DNA from: Pantoea anthophila
Lineage (GTDB): Bacteria; Pseudomonadota; Gammaproteobacteria; Enterobacterales; Enterobacteriaceae
Direction of reading: 5' to 3'
Length of the DNA: 64,000 nucleotides
Assembly: GCF_006494375.1 (NCBI RefSeq)
Contig: NZ_VHIZ01000056.1
Coordinates: 327,685 to 391,684, forward strand
The translations under genes were made by a program, and so were the position numbers. The notes under the pieces are model-generated. The model saw nothing but the letters and a program-made list of their open reading frames with translations, did no database searches and had not been told where the DNA came from. The stretch's first letter is position 1; each line of letters opens with the position of its first letter. Shown here piece by piece: positions 33,310-42,232 of the stretch.

Positions 33310-35662
33310 GTTCTGCTCCTGCCAGACGCTGCACGCCCCAGAAGATCCGCTCCGGCGTGGCAGGGGCATCCAGATGAGGGTGCTGCCGGTAGTCAGCGAC
33401 GCTGGCGACCGCATCCTGCAGCGCACACCAGGCGGCAATGCCCAGCATAAACGGCGGCTCACCCACAGCTTTGGAGTGGAACACCGTATCCTTTGGATTC
33501 CTGCGGTTCTCCACCAGCGTGACCCTGAGATCGGCCGGCACGTCACTGATGGCCGGAATTTTGTAGCTCGCCGGTCCATCGGTCAGCAGCTGACCTTTGT
33601 CGTTCCAGACCAGCTCTTCACAGGTGAGCCAGCCCACGCCCTGCACAAATCCCCCTTCCACCTGACCGATATCGATGGCCGGATTCAGCGAGGCCCCGAC
33701 ATCATGCAGGATGTCGGCACGCAGCAGGCGCGATTCGCCGGTTAAGGTGTCGATCACCACCTCGCAGCAGGCGGCACCGTAGGCGAAGTAGTAGAACGGC
33801 TTGCCGCGCCCCGCCAGCCGGTCGTAATGAATCCCCGGCACGCGGTAGTAGCCGGTGGCGGAGAGCGGCACCTGATTCAGCCATGCCAGCTTTGCCACCT
33901 CGGCGAAGGTGTAATGCTTCTCGCCGGCGCGCACCACGCCGTTGCGGAAACTCACCGCGCTGGCATCACACTCATGCAGCCTGCAGAGCATCTCCGTCAT
34001 TCTGTCACGCAGGATCTCGGCGGCATTCTGCGCCGCTTTGCCGTTGAGATCCGCGCCGCTGGAGGCCGCGGTTGGCGAGGTGTTAGGCACTTTACCGGTG
34101 TCGGTGGCGGTGATCTGGATCTTATCGACCTCAATCTGCAGCACCTCGGCGACAATCTGGATCACTTTGGTGTTCAGTCCCTGGCCCATCTCGGTGCCGC
34201 CGTGGTTTAGCTGCACCGTGCCGTCGGTGTAAATCAGGATCAGGGCACCTGCCTGATTGAGAAAGCTGGAGGTAAAGGAGATGCCGAATTTCACCGGCGT
34301 CAGCGCCAGTCCGCGCTTCAGCAGCGGGCTGCGGGCGTTGAAGGCGCTGATCTCCGCCCGGCGCGCCTGATAGTCGCTGCTGGCCTCCAGCTGCGCCGTG
34401 ATCTCATCCAGCAGATTGTCCTCTACCTGCTGGTGGTAATGAGTGATGTTGCGCTCCTGCTTGCCATAGTAGTTACGCTTGCGCAGTTCCAGCGGGTCCA
34501 GCCCGCGTTCCCGCGCGATGTGATCCATAATCTGCTCGATGGCCACCATTCCCTGCGGGCCGCCAAACCCGCGATAGGCGGTGTTAGAGGCAGTATTGGT
34601 GCGGCAGCGATAGCCGGTGATCCGCGCATCGCCAAGGTAATAGGCGTTATCGGCGTGAAACATGGCACGATCGACAATCGATCCGCTGAGATCCAGTGAA
34701 TAACCGCAGTTTCCCGCCAGATCGATTTTGATGCCGCACAGCCGGCCATCCTCCTCCACGCCCGCCTCATAACGCACAAAGAAGGGGTGACGTTTGCCGG
34801 TGACACGCATGTCGTCGCGGCGGGAGAGCCGCATCTTCGCCGCCCGCCCGGTCTGACGGGCGACAATGGCGCAGAGGCAGGCCACACCGGCCGCCTGCGT
34901 CTCTTTGCCGCCAAAGCCGCCGCCCATACGCCGCATATCAATGGTCACCTGATTCAGGCTGATGCCCATCACCTCTGCCACCAGCTTCTGCACTTCGGTG
35001 GGGTTCTGCGTTGAGGAGAAGACCTGCAGCTGGTGATCTTCTCCGGGGATCACCATCGCCGTCTGGGTTTCCAGGTAAAAATGCTCCTGTCCGCCGATGT
35101 GAAATGCGCCGCTGACCCGATGCGGCGCGCGTGCCAGCGCCGCTTCCAGATCACCACGCTGATGCACGTGCGGTTCCTGAACGAAGCTGCGCTGCGCCAG
35201 CGCCTGCTCCACATCCAGCAGCGGTTCCAGCACCTCATAGTCAATCACTGCGGCGGCGGCACCGAGGCGGGCCGCCTCCGGCGACTCCGCCGCGACGGCG
35301 AGGACGATCTGCCCCAGATAGTCGACTTTGTCATGCGCCAGCAGCGGGTCGCCCGGCTCCAGCGGCCCGACATCATTGATACCGGGAACGTCCTGCCAGG
35401 TTAACACGCTGACCACGCCCGGCACGGCGTAGCAGGGCTGCACGTCGATGCGCACAATCCGCGCATGCGCATGCTCGCTCAGGCGCGGACAGAGATGCAG
35501 CAGACCCGGCAGCTCCGGCTTGTCGTCGATGAAGCGCGCTTCCCCGGAGACATGTTTTTCCGCACTTTCATGGCGGTTACTGCGGCCCACGCCGCTCTGC
35601 AGATCGGCGGCATACTGCGCCTTGATTACCGCTTCGTTGAGTTCAGGACGGTTATGAGACAT
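33296..35662 (-). CDS. xdhB: Xanthine dehydrogenase, molybdopterin-binding subunit
   Basis: 788 residues, the large subunit of bacterial two-subunit xanthine dehydrogenase, oxidising hypoxanthine and xanthine to urate. It starts with the hammerhead segment (HVSGEARFIDDKPELPGLLH) and keeps molybdopterin motifs MGGGFGGKET, AYRGFGGPQGM, GGTEMGQGLNTKV and the catalytic glutamate region KAVGEPPFMLG. It overlaps xdhA by 11 bp and xdhC by 14 bp. Confidence 0.96.
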   Translation of the reverse strand: MSHNRPELNEAVIKAQYAADLQSGVGRSNRHESAEKHVSGEARFIDDKPELPGLLHLCPRLSEHAHARIVRIDVQPCYAVPGVVSVLTWQDVPGINDVGPLEPGDPLLAHDKVDYLGQIVLAVAAESPEAARLGAAAAVIDYEVLEPLLDVEQALAQRSFVQEPHVHQRGDLEAALARAPHRVSGAFHIGGQEHFYLETQTAMVIPGEDHQLQVFSSTQNPTEVQKLVAEVMGISLNQVTIDMRRMGGGFGGKETQAAGVACLCAIVARQTGRAAKMRLSRRDDMRVTGKRHPFFVRYEAGVEEDGRLCGIKIDLAGNCGYSLDLSGSIVDRAMFHADNAYYLGDARITGYRCRTNTASNTAYRGFGGPQGMVAIEQIMDHIARERGLDPLELRKRNYYGKQERNITHYHQQVEDNLLDEITAQLEASSDYQARRAEISAFNARSPLLKRGLALTPVKFGISFTSSFLNQAGALILIYTDGTVQLNHGGTEMGQGLNTKVIQIVAEVLQIEVDKIQITATDTGKVPNTSPTAASSGADLNGKAAQNAAEILRDRMTEMLCRLHECDASAVSFRNGVVRAGEKHYTFAEVAKLAWLNQVPLSATGYYRVPGIHYDRLAGRGKPFYYFAYGAACCEVVIDTLTGESRLLRADILHDVGASLNPAIDIGQVEGGFVQGVGWLTCEELVWNDKGQLLTDGPASYKIPAISDVPADLRVTLVENRRNPKDTVFHSKAVGEPPFMLGIAAWCALQDAVASVADYRQHPHLDAPATPERIFWGVQRLAGAEHDLP

Positions 35663-37094
35663 AGCGGGTCACCTCGGTACAGGTTATTTCGCCGTTATAG
35701 CGATGAAGAAAGCGGCGCAGCAGGTTACGCGCCACCTGCAGCCGATAGGCGCTGCTGGCACGAAAATCGGAGAGCGGCTGGAAATCGTCGGCCAGTGCGG
35801 CCGCTGCACGTGACACCGTCACGGCATTGAGAGTCTGACCGATCAACGCCTGTTCACAGTGCTGCGCCCGCTGCGGCGTGGCCGCCATGCCGCCAAAGGC
35901 GACGCGGGCGTCGGTCACGATGCCCTGTTCGGTGTGCAGGTTAAAGGCAGCAAAAACGGCTGAGATATCGTCATCCAGTCGTTTGGAAACTTTCCAGGCG
36001 ACAAAATCAGGTGACACCGTCACCTTATCGATACGAATCGCGCGGATAAACTCGCTTTTTTCCAGCCGGGTCTGCCGGTAGCCGGTAAAAAAGTCATTCA
36101 GCGGCAGGCAGCGCTGCTGCTCGCCGCGTTGCAGTATCAGGCTGGCGTTCAGCGCCAGCAGCATGGGCGACGCGTCTCCGATTGGGGAGGCGTTGCCGAT
36201 ATTACCGCCCAGCGTGCCCTGCAGACGGATTTGCAGGGAGGCAAAGCGTTGCAGCATCTCGCTTACGCCAGGGATGCGGCTGGCCAGAAAATCGCTGACC
36301 TGTTGCAGCGACGCGCCTGCACCCAGCAGATAATGGTCATCAAATTCACTGCAGACCTTGAGCGCGGCAACCTGCTCCAGGGCGATGAGCAGCGGCAGCC
36401 TTTTATGCTGCTGGGTGATCTGCAGGCTGAGATCGGTGCCACCGGCAATCAGTACCGCTTCGGGATGCGCCAGATAGATCTCCGCCAGCTGCGCCGGGGT
36501 TTTAGGCAGGAAGCAGCGCCGCCCTGCTGCGCCCGTCTCCTGCATCTCCGGGGTCGCCAGCGCTTCAAGACGCTGCACGGTACTCGCGGCGCTGTGATCA
36601 AACTGATCCGTCACCGGCTGCGAACAGAGCTGCTCGGCGGCCGCCATGATGGGCCGGTAGCCGGTGCAGCGGCAGAGATTGCCCGCCAGCGCGGTTTCTG
36701 CCTGATGACGATCCCAGCCCGTGGCATTTTTTTGCAGCGTGAACAGCGACATCACAAAGCCCGGCGTGCAGAAGCCGCACTGCGAGCCGTGGCAGTCAAC
36801 CATCGCCTGCTGCGCCGGGTGCAGCGCCCGTCCGTGACGTAAATCTTCAACCGTGATCAGCTGTTTACCCTGCAGCGTGGAGACCAGGGTCAGGCAGCTG
36901 TTGACCGTTTCATACTGCATCCTGCCATCCACCGCTTTCCCCAGGGTGACGCTGCAGGCGCCACAGTCGCCTGAGGCGCAGCCCTCTTTGGTGCCGGGCC
37001 GCTGCTGGCGGGTACGCAGATAGTTAAGGATAGTGAGATTGGGGTCGAGCGCAGTTTCGCTGACCAGCTGGTTATTGAGCAGAAACTGGATCAT
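35652..37094 (-). CDS. xdhA: Xanthine dehydrogenase, iron-sulfur/FAD subunit
   Basis: 480 residues. N-terminal plant-type 2Fe-2S cluster (EGCASGDCGACSVTLG), second 2Fe-2S domain (CGFCTPGFVMSL, GNLCRCTGYRPI), then the FAD domain (AGGTDLSLQITQ, LGGNIGNASPIGDASPMLLAL). It passes electrons from the molybdenum site to NAD+. Its ATG overlaps the guaD stop (ATGA). Confidence 0.96.
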   Translation of the reverse strand: MIQFLLNNQLVSETALDPNLTILNYLRTRQQRPGTKEGCASGDCGACSVTLGKAVDGRMQYETVNSCLTLVSTLQGKQLITVEDLRHGRALHPAQQAMVDCHGSQCGFCTPGFVMSLFTLQKNATGWDRHQAETALAGNLCRCTGYRPIMAAAEQLCSQPVTDQFDHSAASTVQRLEALATPEMQETGAAGRRCFLPKTPAQLAEIYLAHPEAVLIAGGTDLSLQITQQHKRLPLLIALEQVAALKVCSEFDDHYLLGAGASLQQVSDFLASRIPGVSEMLQRFASLQIRLQGTLGGNIGNASPIGDASPMLLALNASLILQRGEQQRCLPLNDFFTGYRQTRLEKSEFIRAIRIDKVTVSPDFVAWKVSKRLDDDISAVFAAFNLHTEQGIVTDARVAFGGMAATPQRAQHCEQALIGQTLNAVTVSRAAAALADDFQPLSDFRASSAYRLQVARNLLRRFLHRYNGEITCTEVTRYVS

Positions 37095-38419
37095 GCGGCT
37101 TGCTCCTGTGCGTCACGCTGCCAGACCGGGCGACCGGCCACCCAGGTCTGGGCAATATTGCGGTCGTCGCCCAGCGTCACTAAGACAAAAAGTTTTTCCC
37201 AGATATCTTTGCTGTTGCCGATGCGCAGCTGCTGCAGGGCAGAAACTGCCGGATCGAGCACCACAAAATCCGCCTCTTTGCCGGTGTTGAAATTCCCGAT
37301 GGCGTGGTCGAGATCGAGTGCCCGCGCCCCGCCCAGCGTCGCGTGATAAAAGGCTTCGGCGGCGCTGAGCCGGTAGTGCTGCAACTGGCCCACCTTGTAG
37401 GCTTCGCCCAGGGTCTGCAGCATGTTAAAGGTGGTGCCCGCGCCGACATCGGTGCCCACCCCCACCTTCACGCCCTGCTGCCAGCTGCGTTTCAGATTAA
37501 ACAGGCCGCTGCCGAGGAACAGGTTAGAGGTGGGACAGAAGGCAATTGAGGAGTCGGTGTCGTGCAGACACTGCCACTCCTTCTCTTCCAGATGCAGGCA
37601 GTGGGCAAACACGCTGCGGCGGCCGGTGAGCTGATGATGGTGGTACACATCCAGATAGCCGTCACGTTCCGGAAAGAGTGCTTTAACCCAGGCCACCTCC
37701 TGCGGGTTTTCGCTGAGATGGGTGTGCAGCCAGGTGTCGGGAAACTCCTGACGCAGCTGCTGCACTTTTTCCAGCAGCTTCGGGGAGGACGTCGGGGCAA
37801 AACGCGGCGTCAGCGCATAGCTCAGCCGGCCGCGCTGATGCCAGCGTTCAATCAGTGCCCGGGTCTGCTGATAGCTCTGTTCCGGGGTTTCCGTAAGGTT
37901 GTCGGGCGCATTGCGATCCATCATCACTTTCCCGGCAATCAGCCGCATGTTCAGCGCTTCGGCGGCGCTGAACAGCGCCTCGACCGACTGCGGGTGCACG
38001 GTACCAAAGACCAGCGCGCTGGTGGTGCCATTGGAGAGCAGCTGATGCAGGAAAAAGGCGGACATCCGGGCGGCATGATCCGGGCAGTGATACTGCGCCT
38101 CCACCGGGAACGTGTAGTGATTCAGCCACTCCAGCAGCTGTTCGCCAAAGGCGCCGATCATCTCCGTCTGCGGATAGTGTATGTGGGTGTCCACAAAGCC
38201 CGGCACGATCAGCCGGCCGCGCAGGTCAGTGACCGGCAGACCCGCCAGCTTCGCCTCAGCCGTTTCCCAGCTCTCCAGACCGGCCACACGTCCGTCACGC
38301 AGCAGCAACACGCCATCCTCCAGATAGCGGGCCTGCGTCGCCAGATCGTCGGGATGATCCACCACGCCGGTGAAGTCAAAGAAGCTGGCGCGTATCGCCG
38401 TGTCGGTTGCTGGGTGCAT
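37091..38419 (-). CDS. guaD: Guanine deaminase
   Basis: 442 residues, amidohydrolase family. Zinc-site motifs are PGFVDTHIHYPQ near the start, HTHLSENPQEV in the middle and GTDVGAGTTFNM near the end. It deaminates guanine to xanthine, which the next three genes oxidise. First gene of guaD-xdhABC, start ATG after AAAGGA; a perfect sigma-54 promoter sequence lies 59-74 bp upstream. Confidence 0.96.
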   Translation of the reverse strand: MHPATDTAIRASFFDFTGVVDHPDDLATQARYLEDGVLLLRDGRVAGLESWETAEAKLAGLPVTDLRGRLIVPGFVDTHIHYPQTEMIGAFGEQLLEWLNHYTFPVEAQYHCPDHAARMSAFFLHQLLSNGTTSALVFGTVHPQSVEALFSAAEALNMRLIAGKVMMDRNAPDNLTETPEQSYQQTRALIERWHQRGRLSYALTPRFAPTSSPKLLEKVQQLRQEFPDTWLHTHLSENPQEVAWVKALFPERDGYLDVYHHHQLTGRRSVFAHCLHLEEKEWQCLHDTDSSIAFCPTSNLFLGSGLFNLKRSWQQGVKVGVGTDVGAGTTFNMLQTLGEAYKVGQLQHYRLSAAEAFYHATLGGARALDLDHAIGNFNTGKEADFVVLDPAVSALQQLRIGNSKDIWEKLFVLVTLGDDRNIAQTWVAGRPVWQRDAQEQAA

Positions 38420-38477
38420 GCTGTTTCCTTTCTGAAAGCGCGATTAGGTGGTGCAGTTAACTCTCTGTTTAACTCTT

Positions 38478-38493
38478 TGCAACCTGCGTGCCA
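38478..38493 (-). promoter_or_regulatory. guaD: Sigma-54 promoter of guaD-xdhABC
   Basis: Read on the minus strand the sequence is TGGCACGCAGGTTGCA, matching the -24/-12 consensus TGGCACG-N4-TTGCW at every fixed position. It would give a leader of roughly 45 nt before the guaD ATG. Confidence 0.85.
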
Positions 38494-38547
38494 GATTTAC
38501 TCTGCTTTAAAATCTATATATATCAAGTTCTTAGATAAACTCGCGCC

Positions 38548-38615
38548 TGTTGCGCAACAAAAAAGCCTGTGAAAAGCATAGCAACCGTTTGCTTTCATGT
38601 CGCAATCGGTTGCTA
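38548..38615. promoter_or_regulatory. Cluster of three dyads upstream of the sigma-54 promoter
   Basis: TGTTGCGCAACA (38548-38559, perfect palindrome), then AGCAACCGTTTGCT (within 38579-38594) and CGCAATCGGTTGCT (within 38600-38615). The last two are similar and 21 bp apart, two helical turns. They sit about 60-130 bp upstream of the -24/-12 element, where enhancer-binding activators act; they also resemble PurR boxes (12 and 11 of 16). Confidence 0.5.
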
Positions 38616-38820
38616 AGCTAAATTGCCGATTCTGGCGGCGTGTCTGACGCACAGGCTGGCTGCTGCCCTGCCCCTTAACGGTGCAGTGCGCCCCGAAAAG
38701 GCGCAGGGCGTTGCCCGTAAAAAGGGGTTTCCCCCCCTGCCCGTTTTTCTGCGCGCAGAAGCCGAAATGGCATGCTATGGTGAAGCCATCGACGTTGAAA
38801 ATGGCATAAGGAACAGTGAG

Positions 38821-39567
38821 ATGATTATTTTTGTCACCGGTGCGACGGCCGGTTTTGGTGAAAGTATTACCCGCCGCTTTATCAAAAACGGGCACAAAGT
38901 GATCGCCAGCGGACGCCGCGCCGAACGCTTAAAAGCGCTGAAAGATGAGCTGGGTGAGAATCTCTACACCGTCCAGCTGGACGTGCGGAACCGCGCCGCG
39001 ATTGAAGAGGCTGTGGCGCAGTTACCGGCGGCGTGGCGCGCTATCGATATCCTGGTGAACAATGCCGGTCTGGCGCTGGGCATAGAGCCCGCGCACAAAG
39101 CCAGTGTGGAAGACTGGGAAAACATGATCGATACCAACACGAAAGGCCTGGTCTTTATGACCCGCGCCCTGCTGCCGCAGATGGTCGAGCGTAACGTGGG
39201 CCATATCATCAATATCGGCTCGATTGCCGGTAGCTGGCCCTATGCCGGCGGCAACGTCTATGGGGCCACAAAGGCGTTTGTGCGGCAGTTCAGCCTGAAC
39301 CTGCGCACCGATCTGCACGGCACCGCGCTGCGCGTGACCGATATCGAACCGGGGCTGGTGGGCGGCACCGAGTTCTCTAACGTCCGCTTTAAAGGTGATG
39401 ATGACAAAGCTGGTCAGGTCTATGAGGGTGCCACCGCCCTGACCCCGGAAGATGTCACGGAAGCGGTTTACTGGGTGGCCACACTGCCAGCGCATGTCAA
39501 CATCAACACGCTGGAGATGATGCCGGTCAGCCAGACGCTGGCGGGCCTGAAGGTGCACAAGCCTTAA
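38821..39567 (+). CDS. ydfG: NADP-dependent 3-hydroxy acid dehydrogenase YdfG
   Basis: 248 residues, same length as E. coli YdfG. SDR motifs: VTGATAGFGESI, NNAGLALG, catalytic Ser in IGSIAGSWPYAGG and YGATK. It acts on L-allo-threonine, serine and 3-hydroxypropionate, and reduces malonic semialdehyde from pyrimidine breakdown. The ATG at 38821 follows AAGGAAC; upstream in-frame starts run through the regulatory gap. It is divergent from guaD over 400 bp. Confidence 0.95.
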   Translation: MIIFVTGATAGFGESITRRFIKNGHKVIASGRRAERLKALKDELGENLYTVQLDVRNRAAIEEAVAQLPAAWRAIDILVNNAGLALGIEPAHKASVEDWENMIDTNTKGLVFMTRALLPQMVERNVGHIINIGSIAGSWPYAGGNVYGATKAFVRQFSLNLRTDLHGTALRVTDIEPGLVGGTEFSNVRFKGDDDKAGQVYEGATALTPEDVTEAVYWVATLPAHVNINTLEMMPVSQTLAGLKVHKP

Positions 39568-39575
39568 TCCTCTGC

Positions 39576-39598
39576 GCGCCAGCTCTCCCGGCTGGCGC
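39576..39598. terminator. Stem-loop between ydfG and ynfA
   Basis: 8-bp inverted repeat GCGCCAGC/GCTGGCGC in the 30-bp convergent gap. Confidence 0.6.
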
Positions 39599-39927
39599 TA
39601 GCCACGTCCCCAGCCCAGAACGATAATCAGCATGCCGCTGAACGCGATCAGTGCGCCACTCCAGTCCCAGACGCTCAGCTTCACGCCATCCACCACCCGC
39701 AGCCAGAGCAGCGCAGTGAGCACATAGACGCCCCCATACGCGGCATAGACCCGGCCGCTGGCGGCTGGATGCAGGGTCAGCAGCCAGACAAACAGCGCCA
39801 GGCTGGCCGCCGCCGGCAGTAACAGCCAGATCGGGCCGCCTTTTTTCAGCCATAACCACGGCAGAAAGCAGCCCGTGATCTCCGCCAGGGCGGTGATAAA
39901 AAACAGCAAGGCGGTTTTAATCAGCAC
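39598..39927 (-). CDS. ynfA: YnfA-family small membrane protein
   Basis: 109 residues starting from the GTG at 39927, which has GGAGAG upstream and aligns with the known YnfA start; longer frames are unsupported. Four hydrophobic helices, with [34 protein letters not shown] and a C-terminal [13 protein letters not shown]. Related to small multidrug-resistance transporters. Divergent from ynfB as in E. coli. Confidence 0.93.
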   Translation of the reverse strand: MLIKTALLFFITALAEITGCFLPWLWLKKGGPIWLLLPAAASLALFVWLLTLHPAASGRVYAAYGGVYVLTALLWLRVVDGVKLSVWDWSGALIAFSGMLIIVLGWGRG

Positions 39928-40057
39928 CCATACCTCTCCTGAACTTAAACAAACCACGCACCACTGGTGAGCAAAGAAACGGCGATGATATACTACCCGG
40001 ACCCGCTGCAACAGCCGTCCCGGATGGCGATGTTGGCGATAACGAAAGGATAGTCTG

Positions 40058-40381
40058 ATGAAAAAAATGATCCCTGCTCTGCTTCTGGTTCTGCTGTCTG
40101 GTTCCGCCTTCACGGCGGGTGCGACCACCAACCGCCTGATCATCGAAGATGGCAGTTCTGCGCTGAGTAATGAAGCGGCTCGCCAGAATAAAGAGCAATG
40201 GAATGACACGCGGATGCTGCGCAACAAGGTGAACAGCCGCGTAGAAAAAGAGTTTGATAAAACCGACCGCGCGTTCGACACCCGCGACAAGTGCGAGCAG
40301 AGCCTCAATCTGAACGCCTACTGGGAGCCCAACACCCTGCGCTGTCTGGACCGCCGCTCAGGCCGCCCGGTCACTCCCTGA
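40058..40381 (+). CDS. ynfB: YnfB-like periplasmic protein (UPF0482)
   Basis: 107 residues with a signal peptide ([22 protein letters not shown]). The mature chain matches the UPF0482/DUF1283 pattern ([41 protein letters not shown]) with two cysteines near the end. Function unknown. AAAGGA precedes the ATG. It follows the enterobacterial order ynfA-ynfB-ynfD. Confidence 0.9.
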   Translation: MKKMIPALLLVLLSGSAFTAGATTNRLIIEDGSSALSNEAARQNKEQWNDTRMLRNKVNSRVEKEFDKTDRAFDTRDKCEQSLNLNAYWEPNTLRCLDRRSGRPVTP

Positions 40382-40426
40382 ATTTGCGCTATAGTAATGA
40401 CGGACGACTAACATAAGGAAGACGTG

Positions 40427-40726
40427 ATGAAGCTACAGAGGGTTTTGTTCACCGCAGCGTTGTTCTCGCTGCCGCTGATGGCGCAGGCTTCCTGCGAATC
40501 GGTAAAAGCCGACATCAGTCAGAAAATTGTTCAGAACGGCGTGCCTGAATCGGGCTTCACTCTCGACATCGTCGCCAACGATCAGGTCGATCAGGCGGGC
40601 GGTCAGGTGGTCGGGCATTGTGAAAACGACAGCCAGAAGATTGTTTACAAGCGCACCGGCCGGGATGACGAGGCCAGCGTGCCCGCCAGTGCCGGCAGTT
40701 CTCAGGACGCGCCTGCGCAGCAATAA
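40427..40726 (+). CDS. ynfD: YnfD-like periplasmic protein (DUF1161)
   Basis: 99 residues from the ATG at 40427 (a GTG one codon earlier is possible). Signal peptide ending QASC region, then the DUF1161 core: CESVKADISQKI, GVPESGFTLDIVANDQVDQAGGQVVGHCENDSQKIVY. Two cysteines likely form a disulfide. The tail is Ser/Ala/Gln-rich. Function unknown. Confidence 0.9.
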   Translation: MKLQRVLFTAALFSLPLMAQASCESVKADISQKIVQNGVPESGFTLDIVANDQVDQAGGQVVGHCENDSQKIVYKRTGRDDEASVPASAGSSQDAPAQQ

Positions 40727-40738
40727 ACCTGTGTTAAT

Positions 40739-40761
40739 CAGGGCGACAGCCTGTCGCCCTG
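40739..40761. terminator. Bidirectional stem-loop between ynfD and the DHA2 exporter
   Basis: 11-bp arms CAGGGCGACAG/CTGTCGCCCTG separated by one base, in the 39-bp convergent gap. Confidence 0.7.
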
Positions 40762-40765
40762 CCGT

Positions 40766-42232
40766 TTACTCCGCCTGTTCCGGCCGCTGACGCGGCATCA
40801 TCCACGCCACACCCAGCGCAAACAGCGCAATCACCAGCGCCACCACAAACACCCAGTGCAGTGAGGCGGCAATCGCCTGCACCATCTGCTGCAGCGCCTG
40901 CGGCGCCAGCTGCTGACGGCTGGGTTCAGACATAATCTGCTGTACCGGATCGGCCACCTGCGGCAGCCGCCACTGCAGATTGAGATTGAGCACCGCCCCC
41001 ATGATCGCCGTGCCCACCGCCGAACCGATCATCCTGCTGAACATCACCGAGGCGGTACAGATTCCGCGAATCTGATAGTCCGCCTCGTTTTGCACGGAGA
41101 CCAGAAACGTGGTGCTGGTCATCCCCATGCCGGTGCCAATCAGGAAGGCGGTAAAGCCCGCCTGATAGAGTGAGCTCGCGGGCTGAAGCAGCAGCAGTAA
41201 GGCGCTGCCGCTGACCAGCAGCAGCGCACCGAGCTGGGCGGTAAAGCGATAGGAGGTCAGCAGCATCAGTCTGCCGCTCAGGGTGCTGGCCAGCGGCCAG
41301 CCAATCGACATCATCGCCAGCGCGCTGCCCGCCTGTAACGGCGTGCCGCCGCGGATCCCCTGAATCCAGGTCGGCAGAAACGCACTGATCCCCATCATGG
41401 CCGCGCCGATAATCAGGTTGCCCGCATTACCGGCAATGATCAGCCGGCTGCGCCAGATCACCAGCGGAAACAGCGGTGCCGCGGCCCGCTGCTCGTGGCG
41501 TTTCAGCTGCCAGCCTGCCAGCAGTGAACAGAGCAGAAAAGGGATCAGCCAGTATCCGAGCAGCTCCGCCTGCAACAGCGCCACCAGCAGCGCGGAGACG
41601 CAGAGCATCAGCCAGCCGCTGCCCGCGAGGTTGAGGGGAGCCGATTTCTCCTCCTGCTGATGTGCCGGTAACCAGCGCGCCAGCATCAGCATGCTGATCA
41701 GGCCAATCGGCAGATTGACCCAGAAAATCACGGACCAGCTGAAGTGCTGCACCAGCCAGGCTCCGGTCAGCGGCCCGACGATGGCCGCCACTCCCCAGAC
41801 GCTGGAGAGCCAGCCCTGAACGCTGGCGCGCTCGCGCGGCGAATAGATGTCCGCCACGATGGTGGAGCTGATCGGCATGATGGCCCCCGCCCCCAGCCCC
41901 TGAAACGCCCGGAACAGGATCAGCCAGGTCATGGAGTGGGCGAAGCCACACAGCACCGATCCGATCAGGAAAAGGGAGGTGCCGGTAAAAAACATGGTTT
42001 TACGCCCCACCTTATCCGCCAGCCGGCCATAGAGCGGCACGCTGACCGCCTGCGTCAGCAGATAGATGGAGAAGACCCAGCCAAACTGCGAAAAACCGCC
42101 GAGGTCGGCAATGATGGTGGGCATGGCGGTGGCCACGATGGTGACTTCGATAGCCGCCATAAACATCGCCAGCATGCAGGCAATCAGTATCCAGTGGCGG
42201 TGTCCGGTCCGGAGTTGTGCGCTTTCAGTCAT
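40766..42232 (-). CDS. DHA2-family MFS multidrug exporter (EmrB-like)
   Basis: 488 residues, about 14 membrane helices. MFS signatures: LYGRLADKVGRKTMFFTGT between helices 2 and 3, GLGAGAIMPISSTIVADIYSPRERA, and motif C in WGVAAIVGPLTGAWLVQHFSWSVIFWVNLPIG. Proton-driven drug efflux is expected; no EmrA-type fusion protein or regulator is adjacent. The ORF is single on its strand. Confidence 0.9.
   Translation of the reverse strand: MTESAQLRTGHRHWILIACMLAMFMAAIEVTIVATAMPTIIADLGGFSQFGWVFSIYLLTQAVSVPLYGRLADKVGRKTMFFTGTSLFLIGSVLCGFAHSMTWLILFRAFQGLGAGAIMPISSTIVADIYSPRERASVQGWLSSVWGVAAIVGPLTGAWLVQHFSWSVIFWVNLPIGLISMLMLARWLPAHQQEEKSAPLNLAGSGWLMLCVSALLVALLQAELLGYWLIPFLLCSLLAGWQLKRHEQRAAAPLFPLVIWRSRLIIAGNAGNLIIGAAMMGISAFLPTWIQGIRGGTPLQAGSALAMMSIGWPLASTLSGRLMLLTSYRFTAQLGALLLVSGSALLLLLQPASSLYQAGFTAFLIGTGMGMTSTTFLVSVQNEADYQIRGICTASVMFSRMIGSAVGTAIMGAVLNLNLQWRLPQVADPVQQIMSEPSRQQLAPQALQQMVQAIAASLHWVFVVALVIALFALGVAWMMPRQRPEQAE

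Noticed and set aside
38579-38615. Plain call of two PurR boxes controlling guaD
   Set aside because: They match only 12 and 11 of 16 positions and sit about 90-135 bp upstream of a sigma-54 promoter, a poor place for a PurR repressor. Kept as unassigned dyads.
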